A stretch of 64,000 nucleotides of DNA from Iris pallida (GCA_029216955.1 JANAVB010004101.1:159001-223000); one strand, 5' to 3'; counted from the first letter of the stretch, positions 11,440-23,869 are shown. A program made the numbers and translations. Notes: generated from the sequence alone by a model not told the origin.

Positions 11440-12687
11440 AATACCTGCCAGATCTCTAATCTCAGGATGGGGGTCTATCACAGCCATGGTAAATGCTTGC
11501 CCTTGTCTTGACAGCTCGGGACAATCGTTAAGCCGATGTCGTTCCGATCCGCACCTCAAGCATAAGCCAAAACGAATCCGATACCCGTCTCGAATGTGGC
11601 CCTTCTTCCCGCAGTAGTTGTAGGTGGGCTTCTGATAGGGCATGGGCCTCTACTGGTACTGTCCTATAGGCCTCCTAGTTCGTCCACCTTGGGTCGCCCT
11701 AACTGGTGCAGCTACTGGTGTAGGGTGTCTCTGTTCTTACTGTTCCCTGCGAAGAAGCTCCTGGGTACGTGCTTCCAACAGGACAGCTGCATGAGAGACT
11801 TGAGACTGTACGGTAGTAAAAGTCTTAAGTTCTGGTGCGAGCCCCTGGTGGAATCTCCTTGCCTTCTCCAGCTCTGTAGGGATTAATGTCTCACCAAATC
11901 TACTCAAACGGCTGAACTCTACATCGTACTCATCTACCGACATGTTCCCTTGCTTCAGATGAAGGAACTGGTCATAAAGAGTGTCTCGAACGTGGATGGG
12001 GAAAAACCTCTCATAGAATAGGTCATAGAACTGCTTCCATGTGATTCCAGTGCCCAGTCGCCTCTCTTCAGCCTTCCACCAGTGATGAGCATTATCTTCT
12101 AAGAGTAAGTCGACTGCTGTCATCCAATCATATGCTGGTAACTGGGATGCCTTTAAGTATTTTTCTGTGCTAGTAAGCCATGCAAAAACTTCTAAAGGAC
12201 CCTCGGTACCCTTAAAATTCTTAGGCCCCATGTCGATGAAATCCTTAATGGAGCCCAGATAAGGTTACGAAGCTGGTGCTGGATTTGGTATCGAGGCTGG
12301 TGGTGGAGGTCTAGCTAGGTAGGCCATCATGCTCTGCCTCAACATTTCTATCTGTTGCCACTGAGATTGTAGCATAGCATACATGAACTGGGTGGTTGGG
12401 TCTGCACCCGTCGGAAGTGGAGACAGTTGGGGTCCGAGCTGTGGTAAAAACTGCTGAGGCAATGTGGATGGTGTAGTCTCTCCTGGTGGTACTGCAGTGG
12501 TTTGCTCAACCTGGCTGACTGGGGGCACTTGGGCTTCCTGTGGCACCGTCGATGGGTTCGTGGTATTCTGCTGTGGCTCTAGCTGATACGGAGTCACCGG
12601 GGTCATTGGGGAAACCTGTTCTCCCTGGAAAGTTGTATCACCAGATGTGATGGCTATGGTAGGAGCGTGTCCGCTGTGTAGAGTCAT
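11440..12687 (-). pseudogene. Element D gag (three stops, otherwise one frame)
   Basis: Gag polyprotein precursor, which would form the cytoplasmic particle and bind RNA. The start ATG at 12685-12687 follows an acceptor-like cttcgtaccag. There is a Pro/Gln-rich N-terminal third (to ~12265), then a Retrotrans_gag domain (12231-11740, with MGPKNFKGTEGPLEVFAWL and the FEEFFP/YDVEFSRLSRF-type helix region), then CCHC knuckles (11620-11525). Knuckle 2 (CLRCGSERHRLNDC) is intact; knuckle 1 has lost two Cys. The frame is continuous apart from two TAA and one TAG, each explained by CAA or CAG to T-first. The frame ends where protease should begin. Clearly gag; no active product expected. Confidence 0.88.
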
Positions 12688-13425
12688 AATACTGGTACGA
12701 AGATAAGGGCAATATTAGAATAGATTCAGATAAGTTTTGAATCAAGCAATTGAAAGAGAGTTTAATAAAGAATTCAAAATGTCAACAACCAGTGGATGAG
12801 ATCCTAGAGGGCAAATATGTTAAGCTAACCATATCTCAATCCATGTAAAATCGTACGAAAGGCGAACCAATTGTACTATGGTTGATCAGACCACAATACA
12901 CAGGTTCTGATAAGACAACGTATCAGTGGGCGCCCACCATAAAACATATGTCCTGAACAAGCTCGATGAAAGAGTAAGCTCGGAAAACTAGGCTATAAAT
13001 AGCAACATTAGTCAAGGTAGTCCAATTACAAATACGCAAGATAATGATGAAAGAAAATATAAGTAGTTTACACCACTTAAGAATCTAAGTTGTGTCCGGT
13101 GTTCGTGCCTATGCAGTCGTCCTACTGTCTTCTTGTCTAGGCCTTGGTTAAAGTCAAAGGAATTCAGGTTGTGAGGCTTCCTACCCGACTTATAAGAGTT
13201 GAACTAGTAGCATGATTTGAATGGTGGAACATGACGACCTAGTACGCACGATAGTGGGATAAGGTTTTACGGAAGAATGATTCAAGCAAGAAGCAATCAA
13301 GATAAACAGTTGGAAGTTCGAAATGAAGGCGAGGTAGAATATCATATATGTGGATGAGATTCCTAATTTTCTAATCCTATACGCAGGCTTGTTTGGTACA
13401 GTAAAGTATCCAAACAATTTATCTT
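12688..13425 (-). other. Element D 5' leader, no gene
   Basis: Untranslated stretch between PBS and gag. I see no coding frame. A pyrimidine-rich AG at 12692-12694 directly before the gag ATG looks like a splice acceptor. Confidence 0.55.
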
Positions 13426-13443
13426 GACCTGCATGGGCCACCA
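13426..13443 (-). other. Element D primer-binding site (tRNA-Ile type)
   Basis: The minus strand reads tggtggcccatgcaggtc eight bases inside the LTR end. Its complement ends GGGCCACCA, which fits the 3' end of plant tRNA-Ile(AAU) as I remember it. The same PBS is present in elements A, C, E and F. Confidence 0.75.
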
Positions 13444-13759
13444 CAAAAACATGTAACGCCCCAGTCCTAAAATACGTAGGACTAGGAACGTGGCATGCCA
13501 GCTGCATATATACGAGATATACTCCAATATATGGAAATCTCAAATATACACATAAGCTGTAATGTGAATAATAATAAACAGTCACAGGTAAAACTACGTC
13601 TCATCCACACAGAACATAAAGAAAATAGTATCTCATGAAATCAAGTAGATGTCAAAATATAGCTGTTGACCGGGCGGAGACAAATCCACTACCGGTACTA
13701 TAATAAACTGAAGGAAAATAGAGTCCAACCTCTAAGATAAACAGAATGAGAAATGATGA

Positions 13760-13878
13760 CTAAATAGGCTCCTTGACCCAATAGGGACAATTGTGATCAG
13801 AAGGTACAACTCGCTCGAACGTGAAGCATGAGTCTATAGCGGATCCATACTTCTGCGGATAGTCCTGCACACCTATAC
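13760..13878 (-). other. Acidic mini-exon candidate in LTR D (5' copy)
   Basis: Same open frame as at 7598-7716 with a few residue changes and no stop. It ends at TAG 13760-13762. The acceptor ctctccag is retained. Confidence 0.45.
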
Positions 13879-14788
13879 CTGGAGAGATCACCAGGTCCTC
13901 AGAGGGACGTAACAAGATACAAAAAGAACATGCCACATAAACTGAATAAATACTGCTCAATAAGAATAAGTAAGATCAGATCATAACATGGTCCAATACA
14001 CACCTATTGAACTAGTCTACCATCCCCCCAACCAAACAAGGACAGGAGATGGTAAACTAATTCACGGTGACGTATCTTTCTACGCTATAGATCCAATATG
14101 GTATTGTAATGCCTGTGGTTCGTATTACGTATTTCTAGATTACGTGTACGTATTTATTCTTGTATTGCATGATTCCTTGTTTAGTTTTCTTCTTGGCTTG
14201 GCTTGGTTTACTCTCGGTTTGGGTTGGCTTGGTTCGGTCGGCCCAATGCTTGGTTCATCATGGGCCAAGGGTGGAACACCTTAGCCTATGCTTCTCCTTC
14301 ATTTCCACCACAATCCCCCTCTTTATTATCCCCACCAACCTTCTCTCTCCTCCATAATTCTCATTTACTTCTCCTTCCCCCACCATTACTCTTCTCCACC
14401 AACCAAGAACACCATAGGCAAGTGCAACTTGCTTCCACAAGAGAACTCCTTTTGATGGTTTCATTAGCTTCTCCTCATGATTCTAAACCATATTAGAACT
14501 TGTCATTTTCCATTTTGAGGCTTTAATTCTTATAGATCTAGAGTTTTGCTATTTTCGGATTTTTGGTGTTTTGATCTATTAAACTTCCTTGTTTTCAAGT
14601 TTTGATGGTTCCATGTTGTAGAGAATTTCATTCTACCCAATTTTGACCTTTGGAAAGTTGGATTCGGACTTGTTTTGACCAAGATATGGACTGTTGAAGC
14701 TTAGATTCAACCTTAGAGTTCTTGCTGTTCTTGCCATTTGGAGAAGACAGTGAACAGTGAGCTAGCTTTTTAGCTTATGCCGCTGAGT

Positions 14789-14928
14789 CGTACGCTGCTC
14801 TTTAGCGAGCGTACGCTAGCCTTCGTACGCTGCTCTTTAGCGAGCGTACGCTAGCCTTCGTACGCTGCTCTTTAGCGAGCGTACGCTAGCCTTCGTACGC
14901 TGCTCTTTAGCGAGCGTACGCGTGCTTT
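14789..14928 (+). repeat. 35-bp tandem repeat with CGTACG palindromes in G2
   Basis: Four near-perfect 35-bp units, each cgtacgctgctctttagcga followed by gcgtacgctagcctt. A degenerate tail of cgtacgct/agcgtacg words continues to about 15155. Each unit can fold on itself (cgtacgct with agcgtacg). Confidence 0.92.
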
Positions 14929-16319
14929 CGTACGATAGCTTTTGTACGCGTGCCTTGGTACGCTAGCTTAAGCGAGCAAGGCGTACGCTGGCCCCTTTCG
15001 TACGCTAGCTTGAGCGTACGCTGACCTGTAGCTTGAGCGTGCCCTTGTGTACGCTGACCCTTGCGTACGCTTCCCATTGGAAGTGTATGGATCCTCTGGT
15101 ACGCAGACCTGAGCGTACGCTAGCCTGAACGTAGCCTGGCTTGAGCGTAGCCTGATTACCTTTGATCTTTTATAGCCCTGTATATTGATATTTTATTAGA
15201 TATTTTACGTCCTTTTTATATCCTTATGCCTTTTGTTATGAACTTGATAATCATGGATTTGTTTAATATGTTTGGTAATGATACCTGAGCATGACACGAT
15301 AGTGACCCGTAGTGGTACACTCCTGACATAATGACCTAACATGACCTGATAGTGGCCCGTCGTGGCGCACTCCTGACAAGTACACTTGGCATGATAACCT
15401 GACATGATTATCTCGAATAGCTGAATAGCTGTTGCGACGGCTACTTGACATGACATGACCTGTATAATAATCCTGGACACCGTGGACGATTGTGCTTGTA
15501 TAAATAAACCAGTCCTGTCTTGCATCATGTCTAGGACAGGGACTCCTGAGTACCACGGTCAGGAGTACCTACTGAAATGGACTAAGGCCAACAATTAGAA
15601 TAAATCCAGTAGTCATGAAGAGATTTCCCAGCTACAGGCAATCCCGTTATCTGGGCGCCCCACTTGGGATCTGTAGCCTACCGTCGAGTAGGGCACATTT
15701 CCAGCACACTGTTATGTGTTGCACCCTCTAAGTCACCTAAGGGTACATGCGTTTCCTGGACGATGTACCCACTTGAATTCAATCCCTAATTGCGTCCGGA
15801 TAGCCTGGATGGTCTGCAGGGCTTGTGGCTGTGGAATAATCTCACTGCATCTTGCTAGTAATTAGGCCTGTGATAATCCTAGTTAGTTAACTATCAAGCC
15901 GTACTCTTTGCTTGGCCGTGATTGATTGGATGGAGTCTAGTCCAGCTTTGTCTCGTCCCGATCCTGTATAAGGTTATGACATGACATGATTACTCGTGCT
16001 TTACTTTAATTCAATATCAAGATTGTTACATGTCCTGAATCCTTCTTTTATCTTGTCGATATATGGTGAGAATTCCAAGTTCTGCTCAGACGAAGGGTTA
16101 CAACCCCGGTCCTTGTTTGGTTTACGGGTTGTAACCTGGTTGTCTGAATAGTCCCATGGTTATCTCATCGTATATCATCCTGTCATGCTTTTCTTAAATT
16201 ACTGTCTTTTATTATGTAATTATACTCTTGTGCTGATTGCTGGTTTTAGTTCTTAAGTGAAGCCTCCTTTGTGGCACTTGCTCTTTCTGGGGTCTGACCC
16301 AGCTGGTTTTGTATGGCCA

Positions 16320-16382
16320 GATACCAGAGCAGCTCCAGAGGATCTACCGGTTTTCCAGCCCGATGGTGAACACCAGGCGTAA
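16320..16382 (+). other. Short acidic frame after acceptor in LTR G2
   Basis: ggtctgacccagctgg (branch-point-like ctgac) lies about 27 nt before tatggccag. A 20-codon frame follows (starts DTRAAPEDLPVFQPDG) and ends TAA 16380-16382. Position and make-up match the mini-exon candidates of the other LTRs. Confidence 0.35.
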
Positions 16383-19300
16383 CCAGGGCAACGAGTGGGT
16401 TTATTTTTGCTCTTCCACTCTATTGTAAAATTATTCTTTTGAGGCGTTTAGCCGCCGAGCAAGTGTTAGCTCGTGTACATTTTACTTACTGTCTGCCTAC
16501 GGGCTGTAACATGATTGGCAACCTAGGGTTGATCATGTATGACTAAAACTCTTGCTAGTCCTCACATTTTGTAACGACTAGCTTCATGATCAGCTGAATA
16601 TGTAATATTTGGGACGCCTTACTATTGTATATTTGGTGATCTTACATCTTGTAACGTTTATCTGCTTATTTGTGATTGAGACAATAGGCTATTTTATGAC
16701 CTTAAGAGACTGATGGATTGTAGTGAAACCCTCACATATCTAGACAGCCGTGATAGTATAGCGGTGTGGATTCCATTCCGTTATACGTAGCTGGCTATGT
16801 ATGCCCCCGCTCTCCAGTATTCTGGTTATGGGGCGTGACAGGTATCCAGACCCCAACATGGTTCAATACCTTCTCATCGAAGTAGTAAGCCACACCTATA
16901 ACCAAACAAGGACAAGATGTGACGAACTAATCTGCGACAAGTTATTGTTCCAAGCTACGGTCAGATACAAGTACCCAACCCAAAAGTACTCATATCTAAC
17001 GGATAAAGATGTCTAACTGTTCTAAGTGAAATATAGTTAAGAACAATCCTTCCTGCGCATGGGCCCTGGCTAAATAGGATCGGCGTAGTCCCCTCTTGAG
17101 CACCAGAGGCCCTATCAGTAAGAGTATGACGTTCCGCAGAATCGCCAGTGGCCGTCAGTAATCATGGGTAATCTGACCCGCGTCTCCGGCGGAGCTCACG
17201 GGTTACAAAAGGGAATGTGCATCGAAGCCCATACGCTAAGGAACTGTCCTCCCTGCCCAATGCCTACCATGTTGTATCCACAACCGTGAACCTCTATAAC
17301 CGCTAAGTCAAACTAGCATGCAACCTCTATTAGCGGTTATTCCTATCGCACGGCTTATACGCACCGGTGGCCAGCCAGTCACGCATGTCCGTGTTCTACA
17401 TGCGACACACAACTTCGTGTTTACAACGTGTCAAGGCCAATGAATGCAACACACAAAGGTTGGTCCCTTAAATCTAGGTTTAATATTTAAGAAAAATAAT
17501 ACACAGCAGGGTATATAAATAAACAGTAAGTTCTAACAGTTTATGCCATGTATCACAGTTAAATTTGCATAAAGAAAATAATAAATAATGCATGAAATAT
17601 GAGCTAAATAAATAAACAGCTGGTGGCAAGGTATCTTACCTGGGGGTAGCGTGCAGAATGGAGACGCCTGATAACTCAAATCGTCAAAATATGGAAGCAA
17701 CGAAAGCCAACTTCTACGAACGACCTCTGATGCTGAAATAAATATCACGAACAGATTTGGCATAAAAAATACCTTGGAAATGCCTGTCCAAAAGCCAAAT
17801 TCTGGAACAGGGGCAAAATCGTAATTTTGGGTCAAAACGATGTTTGTCGTTGGCCCCATTTTGCACCGAAACGTGTGCCATAACCTACGGTCTCTAAAGT
17901 CGTCAAACTACATGTCTACAGATCTGGTTTGAGGAGATGAACCCAACCGTATGTCCAAATTTGGATTCCGGCGGGCCGTGCACAAAATCGCCCGTTAGAG
18001 CGGGTCGCGGGCCCGCCAATTTTGGCGTTCCGATCAACCTTCTCAGAATCTGACCAAACTTGGCATACAGGACCAAAAAATCGATACGGTCCTGATGGCA
18101 CAAGTTTTGCGTCGATCCGACGAACGTGCATGAAGTTATGGTCAAGTTTGCAAAACGTCGATACGGGGGTATCTCGACGGATACGCACTGATTTCGTCGC
18201 GCACGCGCAACGAAATCGAGTTCCGTCAGTTCCCACACGTCGGCAACATCCATACGCACCTTTTGATGCGTATAGCGTGCGACCACGTCGCCCGATTTGT
18301 CGGGGCGTACGCCGTATCGGAAAAGTTTTCTAAAATTTTGAGTTTTGAAAACAGATTTTCTTGAATATTTAACATCAATTATCTTCATGCACAATTACAG
18401 AAAACTAAAACTAATCAGTGCATTTTAATCCCGTATATGTTGTGTTTCTATGTTCTCAGTTGGTTTGATGAAACCCTCAGTATACGGGTCAAAAATCGGC
18501 TTCCAAGTTGATGGTTTGGGCAGCCTAAAACTGTCATGTTTCGACAGTTTTCTCAGAAAGTTTCGAACGATTTCTCGAGAGATACATAGGTTTTAGCTCT
18601 ATTCTACCAAAGGGGGTTTCGAGAGGGTTAGATAGGCTCTACGTAGGATTTTACGAAATAAAAATTAGTCGAGTACGAAGGAAGAAAGACGAGGCAAAAG
18701 TGTCATACCTGTGGTCGAGTAAAAACTGAGTTGCTCTGTTTTTTTGGTCGGCCTGGTGGTGCTCAGGCGAAGATGGCCGGTCGTTGACGGCGGGATGGCG
18801 GCGCCGGAGGGTGAGGGTCACGCTGGAGTCGATCTCGAGAGGTAGAAGGTAGAGGAGATAGGGTTTTCGAGGGTTTCGAGAGGAGTCCCACGCGGCGCAT
18901 TATATAGCAGTAGCTATCTGCTACTGTCGGGCAAGGATGGGATTAACGTGCTGGGGTTAGCCCCTTGCGGGCTGGGGCGGTTAGCCTGGCCCAAATGACT
19001 GGGCCGGGCTCTAACTATTTCCTTCTTTTTTTTTCTTTATACTGAGCAGCTGAGCTGCTATTTAGGGTCGGCTACTTGGGCCTTCACGGTTTGGGAAGGG
19101 GGCAATAGCACTGTTCATTGAACAGTGCTATTCAGTAAATATTTTTTTTTATTAAACACAACATATAGATATATATATTACTAAGGATGTAATAAAATAT
19201 ATACACAATAAAAAATCTAATTAAATCTATAAAAATCCTAATTTTCCCAAAATGTTACTACCATACTAGAATAAATACTTTGTATGAATTTACCTTTTAT

Positions 19301-19641
19301 AATAACATATCTATTAAATAAATTATTAAATAGATTAAAAAGCTTATTAAAAATCTACATACTGTAATTTAAAATAACCATAATAATAACAATAATAATA
19401 TAATAATAATAACAACAAAAACAACAATGAATTAACAGGGATATGAATATTAGGGGAGTGTACATAATAATATTAATTTTGCCAAGAATATAAATTTTCA
19501 AATCCCTTAAATAATAAATAATTTAAATAAGCATTAAAATAAAAGATAGTCATAATTTGTTTTCATAATTAAAACAACTAAATATTTATGTAATAAAATA
19601 TAAAAGAAAAATCCTCCAAAATTTTGGGGGATTACAAACCT

Positions 19642-20620
19642 CCCGATCCCGAAGGTAAAGCCAAGATAGGGGCTATCGTCAGTCTCTTCTTTAACTCATC
19701 GAACGCAGCCTGGCAATCCTCCGTCCACACGAATTCCACATCCTTTCTGGTGAGCCTAGTGAGCGGCTCTGCAATCCGGGCGAAGTCCTGTACGAACTTT
19801 CGATAGTACCCTCCTAGCCCCATGAAACTTCGTATCTCTGCCACTTAGTCGGAGTAGACCATGCTTCCACTGCTGTCACCTTCTTCGGGTCGACGGATAT
19901 ACCGTCGCCAGTCACCACATGACCAAGGAACTCTACCTTATCCAAGAAAAACTCACATTTCGAGAGCTTCCCATAGAGCTTCTCCTTCCTGAGGGTCTCT
20001 AGCATGATCCTCAGATGTTCCTCGTGCTCCTCTGGTGTTTTCGAATAGATGAGTATGTCATCGATAAACACCACCACGAACTTGTCAAGGTACGGATGGA
20101 ATACCTTGTTTATCAAATTCTTGAAAACCGTCGGGGCATTCGTCAATCCGAACGGCATCACCATGAACTCGTATTGTCCGTACTTGGTCCGGAAGGCATA
20201 CTTCGGTATATCTTCTTTCTTCACCTTCAACTGATGGTAGCCCGACCTCAAATCTATCATGGAGAATACCCGCGCGCCGCTTAATTGATCTAAGAGATCG
20301 ACTATCCTCGGCAGCGGATACTTGTTCTTGATAGTATGGTTGTTCAAGGTTCGGTAGTCGATGCACATTCGCACCGTACCATCCTTCTTCGGCACAAAAA
20401 GGATAGGGGAGCCCCATGGCGACGAAATCTCTCTGATGAACCCCTTCTCTAGCAATTCGTCTATCTGCTTCTTCAATTCTTCAGCCTCCTTGTTGTTGAT
20501 CCGATACACCAGTTGCGCTGTTGGCACTGCGCCTGGCACTAGATCAAGTGCAAACTCGATGTCCCTGTCAGGCGGCAATCCTGGCAAGTCTTCGGAAAAA
20601 TGTCCATGAACTTCGTGATG
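19642..20620 (-). pseudogene. Element C pol: reverse transcriptase and start of RNase H (broken)
   Basis: Reverse transcriptase of the Ty3/gypsy type, which would copy element RNA to cDNA in the particle. From 20600 downward come the RT fingers ([38 protein letters not shown]), palm ([12 protein letters not shown]) and catalytic FIDDILIYS near 20060, then [17 protein letters not shown] frameshift near 19850 leads into the connection/RNase H start ([30 protein letters not shown]), which is cut by element D at 19637. The coding sequence continues at 7284. The RT motif residues themselves are intact. The frame entering from protease is broken near 20600. Confidence 0.94.
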
Positions 20621-21276
20621 ATGGGATGTGGGATCTCCTCTTCCTCGATCATAGCTCCGCAAATAGCTCCGCGCTGCTGCTCGACTGCTCCTCTCGCAAA
20701 CTCGAATGCCGGTTCCTCCGGAGGACTGAATACAACACATCCTCGATGGCAGTCTATACTGGAAAAATTCTTACTCAACCAATCCATACCGAAGACGATA
20801 TCGAAACTCGATAGTGGCATCACGAGTAAGTTGGCGCGCAACTCTCTACCTTCCAAGGTGATGTGCCTCCTCATGTAAATATCCTTGACTAGGATAATGC
20901 CTCTGCCTGTCATAATCTTGCAACTACCATCCAAAGATACAGACGCTATACTATGCTCGAATAGGAAAGCTACAGAGATAAAACTATGGGATGCGCCGGA
21001 ATCAAACAAAGCTATCGCGAAAATAGAATCAAGAAGTATGGAACCTGCTATCACATCTGGTGTGGGCTCGGGCTCCTCAATAGTCATAGCAAAAACTCGG
21101 CCCTGCTGGGGTGCTCCTCTCTGCTGGTGCTGGGCGAACCGCTGCTGCTGAGTGGGTAGCGGTGGTCCTCGCGGCTGTGGGGCAGCTGGTCCTCTCTGTG
21201 CTGGAGCTGTCTCTCGCCCTGCTCGGTTGGGAGCCACTGCGCAATCCTTCAGCTGATGTGAAGGTGATCCGCAGTA
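20580..21276 (-). pseudogene. Element C gag C-terminus and aspartic protease
   Basis: Starts with the second CCHC knuckle (CGSPSHQLKDC, partial because its first Cys is at the insertion edge). A Gln/Pro-rich linker follows, then the retropepsin-like protease with active site FDSGASHSF near 20991-21006 and the GMDWL motif near 20780. The acidic linker to RT ([14 protein letters not shown]) ends in a frameshift near 20600. The upstream gag half is separated by the solo LTR at 21282-22583. The catalytic Asp is present, but the polyprotein cannot be read through. Confidence 0.9.
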
Positions 21277-21281
21277 TAAAC

Positions 21282-22583
21282 TGTAGAACCCTAGAGGGGG
21301 GTGAATAGGGAAATAAAAAATAACTAGTGCAACAGAAGCAATATATGACAAATAAAAGTAAAGAGTGAGAAGATCAAACACAAGATGTATCCTGGTATCC
21401 TTGCTTGAGGCAATCCAATCCCGAAACTCTCTCCGGCTTAAATCCACTATTTAATCAAATAGTACACGTGAGTTTGGATCCGAAGAACTCGCCAACTTTA
21501 ACACGAGTTTGGATCCGGAGACTCGCCAACTTCAACACACGAGTTTTCTTACGAAGGCTCGCCAACTTCAAACAAATGAGAAGAGAACTTGTTGATCTTC
21601 TAACACGTGAAGATCAAAAATTACAACTCTTAAATACTCTATCACTTTGGGAGAGGATGACAATTAAAAGCTTGGAAGAGTATTAATCGTGGAGCTCTTG
21701 GTTGTTGGAAAATTTATGGCAAGAGTTGGTGAAAGCCTTAAGAGAGAGAGGGAGCTTTTTTTTTTATAGAGAAACCAAGAGTGGGTGGCATTTAATGCTC
21801 TGGATACAGCCAGACCGGCATGCCGTCGGTATATAGCGGCATACCGTCGGTATACCGGTCAAATAGTAACGGTCATATTAATGATCGTTTGAGAGCATTA
21901 AATGCGGCCATTAATGTTAGTCAGAGCAATTCAAAAACCAAATATTTGAAACTCGGTATACCGTCGGTATGCCGTGGCATACCGTCGGTATACCGACGTT
22001 TTGTCACAGAACGTTTTTAGGCAAACAAAACGGTATACCGTCGGTATGCCGGAACATACCGTCGGTATGCCGATATTTTGTCACAGAACATTTCTGTGGT
22101 CCACTAAGCGGTAGACCGCCGGTATGCCGGAGCATGCCGTCGGTATGCCGACAATTTGTCACAGCAAGTTTTGGGACGATAAAAATGGTATACCGCCGGT
22201 ATGCCGGAGCATACCGTCGGTATGCCGATAATTTTTCACAGCAACTTTGTGGACGATAAAAACGGTATACCGTCGGTATGCCGAAGCATGTCGCCGATAT
22301 GCCGCTCTGTAGATAATTGATTTTTTACTTGTTCATTTTTTTGTCATCCGTCCTTAGGTGTTTATTGATATACCTAGACTTTGTACAAACACGAAGACTC
22401 TAAGCAGGAGGAAGCCGTCTTATGCAAGGAGCGCTGGTAACTGCTTCAGTCTTCGATGCAAAGGATCGATGCACTAGAACGGAAAGACTTTATGTAGTAG
22501 AGCTTCTGAGAGGATATGTATCTGAAGACACAGAAAACTAAACTACGAAGATGCTGTTAATATATCAAAATAAAATATGCCAA
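21282..22583 (-). mobile_element. Copia-like solo LTR inside gag of element C
   Basis: 1302 bp with perfect taaac target duplications (21277-21281 and 22584-22588). On the minus strand it begins tgttggcatattttattttg and ends ccctctagggttctaca. This start and C-rich end resemble SIRE/Maximus-type Copia LTRs; that naming is tentative. It split the gag codons between the two zinc knuckles. It holds no coding region. Confidence 0.88.
21800..22311. repeat. 77-78-bp minisatellite of CGGTATACCG/CGGCATACCG words
   Basis: Near-tandem units at about 21951, 22031, 22109, 22186 and 22262, plus an isolated unit near 21815-21862. Each has two ggtatnccgncggtatgccg-like blocks followed by ttgtcacagnaa. The blocks are self-complementary (ggtatacc) or pair with each other (cggtatgccg with cggcataccg). 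Confidence 0.9.
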
Positions 22584-22588
22584 CATAA

Positions 22589-23869
22589 ACACGATCCAAG
22601 TCTTGCTTTGCAATCGCCATACGTGTCCGGTCCTTCCGCAAAATGTACAATGTGAGGCCTGCTGGAACTGCCTCTGTGTCTGCTGTGTCTGGGCTCTGGC
22701 CGGACCTCGGTGCTGCTGATGTGCTAGGGCTTTACCCGTATGCTGGAAGGGTTGCTGGTGCTGGAAGGTCCTTGGCTGCAACTGTGGACGCTTTGCATGT
22801 GTTTGATGATGACTGCCTCCGCCAAAAGTGTCTCGACTCCTCTTCGGCCTGTAGTTCAGTTCTTCCTCCACTGCTTGGGCGACCTCCAGGATCTCCTCAT
22901 AGGTAGTAGCTCGGCTGGTGGCGATGGCTAAGCGAATCTCATATGATAATCCCTTCCTAAACCGCCGTGCTTTGTCTTCCTGGGTGCTGACTAAGTTCTC
23001 CGCAAAGCGACTGAGGCGTGAAAATTCTGATGTGTACTCATCAAAGGTGAGGTTACCTTGCTCCAGATGCTCGAACTGGCTCACTAACGCCTCTCGTGCT
23101 ACATATGGATGGAACTTCTTCTTGAACAACCGTTTAAACTCCTCCCAAGTTATGTTTGGAGCAGAAAAGCGGGGCTCGCCTTGGTACCATGTCTGTGAGA
23201 TGTCGAAAAGCTGTCCGCTGACTGACTCTATCTTCAGATCTTTTGGAACTCGGGCCATCTTCAGATACCTCTCCATGTTCTCTAGCCATTCATCCATATA
23301 GACGATCCCCTCTGTCCCATAGAACGACATGGGCCTAAAGTCCATGAAGTGTTTGGGATTCCCTGGTTACTGTTGGGGAGCATCCCTCTGCTGGAGAACC
23401 TCTCGCAAGGTATCGCGAAAGATGTTGGCCTACTGTTGCATAATTCCCAGCATGGTAATATTGTCCAGGGCTGGTGGCGGGGGCAGTACAGGTGTCGGGT
23501 ACATCATTGGCATGGGATGCATAGTAGGTGCTGGGTACATCACTGGGGCTGGGTGCATGGCAGGTGATGGGTACATATAGGGTGCCTGCTGCATCATAGG
23601 TATGGAGTACATGGCTGGTGTTGGGTGCATCACTGGTGGTGGATAAGCTGCTGGTGCCGGTGGAGGAATGGGTGCTGGTGTTGGTGTCTGCGGAGGAACT
23701 GTGGTGGAGGTGGAATATCATCCCTGTGGAACCTCGAGTACTATGGCTGGACTGGTACGCCCTGGTGCCTAAGCTGGCCTCCCTGAGTCGGAGGAGTCTC
23801 ATAGGTAAAAAACCCGCCAGCTACCGGTGGCGTGTTCAGTGCGGCGTTGTTCATGTCCTGTGGGTCCAT
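22589..23869 (-). pseudogene. Element C gag N-terminal part (frameshifted)
   Basis: ATG at 23867-23869 follows a textbook acceptor, ttttctttgttttcag. A Pro/Met-rich, low-complexity N-terminus includes MHPxPxMYPxP repeats at 23430-23630. The Retrotrans_gag domain lies at 23345-22800 (MDFRPMSFYGTEGIVYMDEW, FDEYTSEFSRLSRFAENLV). A basic linker leads to the first CCHC knuckle (CTFCGRTGHVWR), truncated by the solo LTR. There is a TAG near 23742, a frameshift between ~23700 and 23640, and stops near 23430 and 23365. Gag would assemble the particle; this copy cannot. Confidence 0.88.

Larger units (their letters stand above)
14105..16840 (+). mobile_element. Solo LTR G2 (2736 bp)
   Basis: Begins tgtaatgcct and ends gggcgtgaca, flanked by perfect ggtat duplications (14100-14104 and 16841-16845). 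The unoccupied target is visible in the other D LTR at about 7937. There is no internal region, so it arose by LTR-LTR recombination. Same family as LTR G1 at 1-1574. Confidence 0.96.
7290..19636 (-). mobile_element. Element D: gag-only non-autonomous Ty3/gypsy element
   Basis: Inserted in the RNase H region of element C with an exact 5-bp duplication, aacct, at 7285-7289 and 19637-19641. LTRs are 7290-10705 and 13452-19636; the second is split by solo LTR G2. The internal region is only 2.75 kb. It has a PBS, a leader, one gag frame and a pol-end-like scrap with PPT, but no RT, RNase H or integrase. It would need proteins from a coding relative to move. Confidence 0.95.
13452..19636 (-). repeat. 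Element D 5' LTR, split by solo LTR G2
   Basis: LTR halves 13452-14104 and 16846-19636 add up to 3444 bp once G2 and one target copy are removed. They match the 3' LTR at 7290-10705. The TATA (~18899), donor (18708), acceptor (13879), acidic frame (13760-13878) and palindrome (19107-19129) are all retained. Confidence 0.94.

Noticed and set aside
14789..15155. CRISPR-like repeat array
   Set aside because: Units are directly tandem with no unique spacers, inside a plant LTR.
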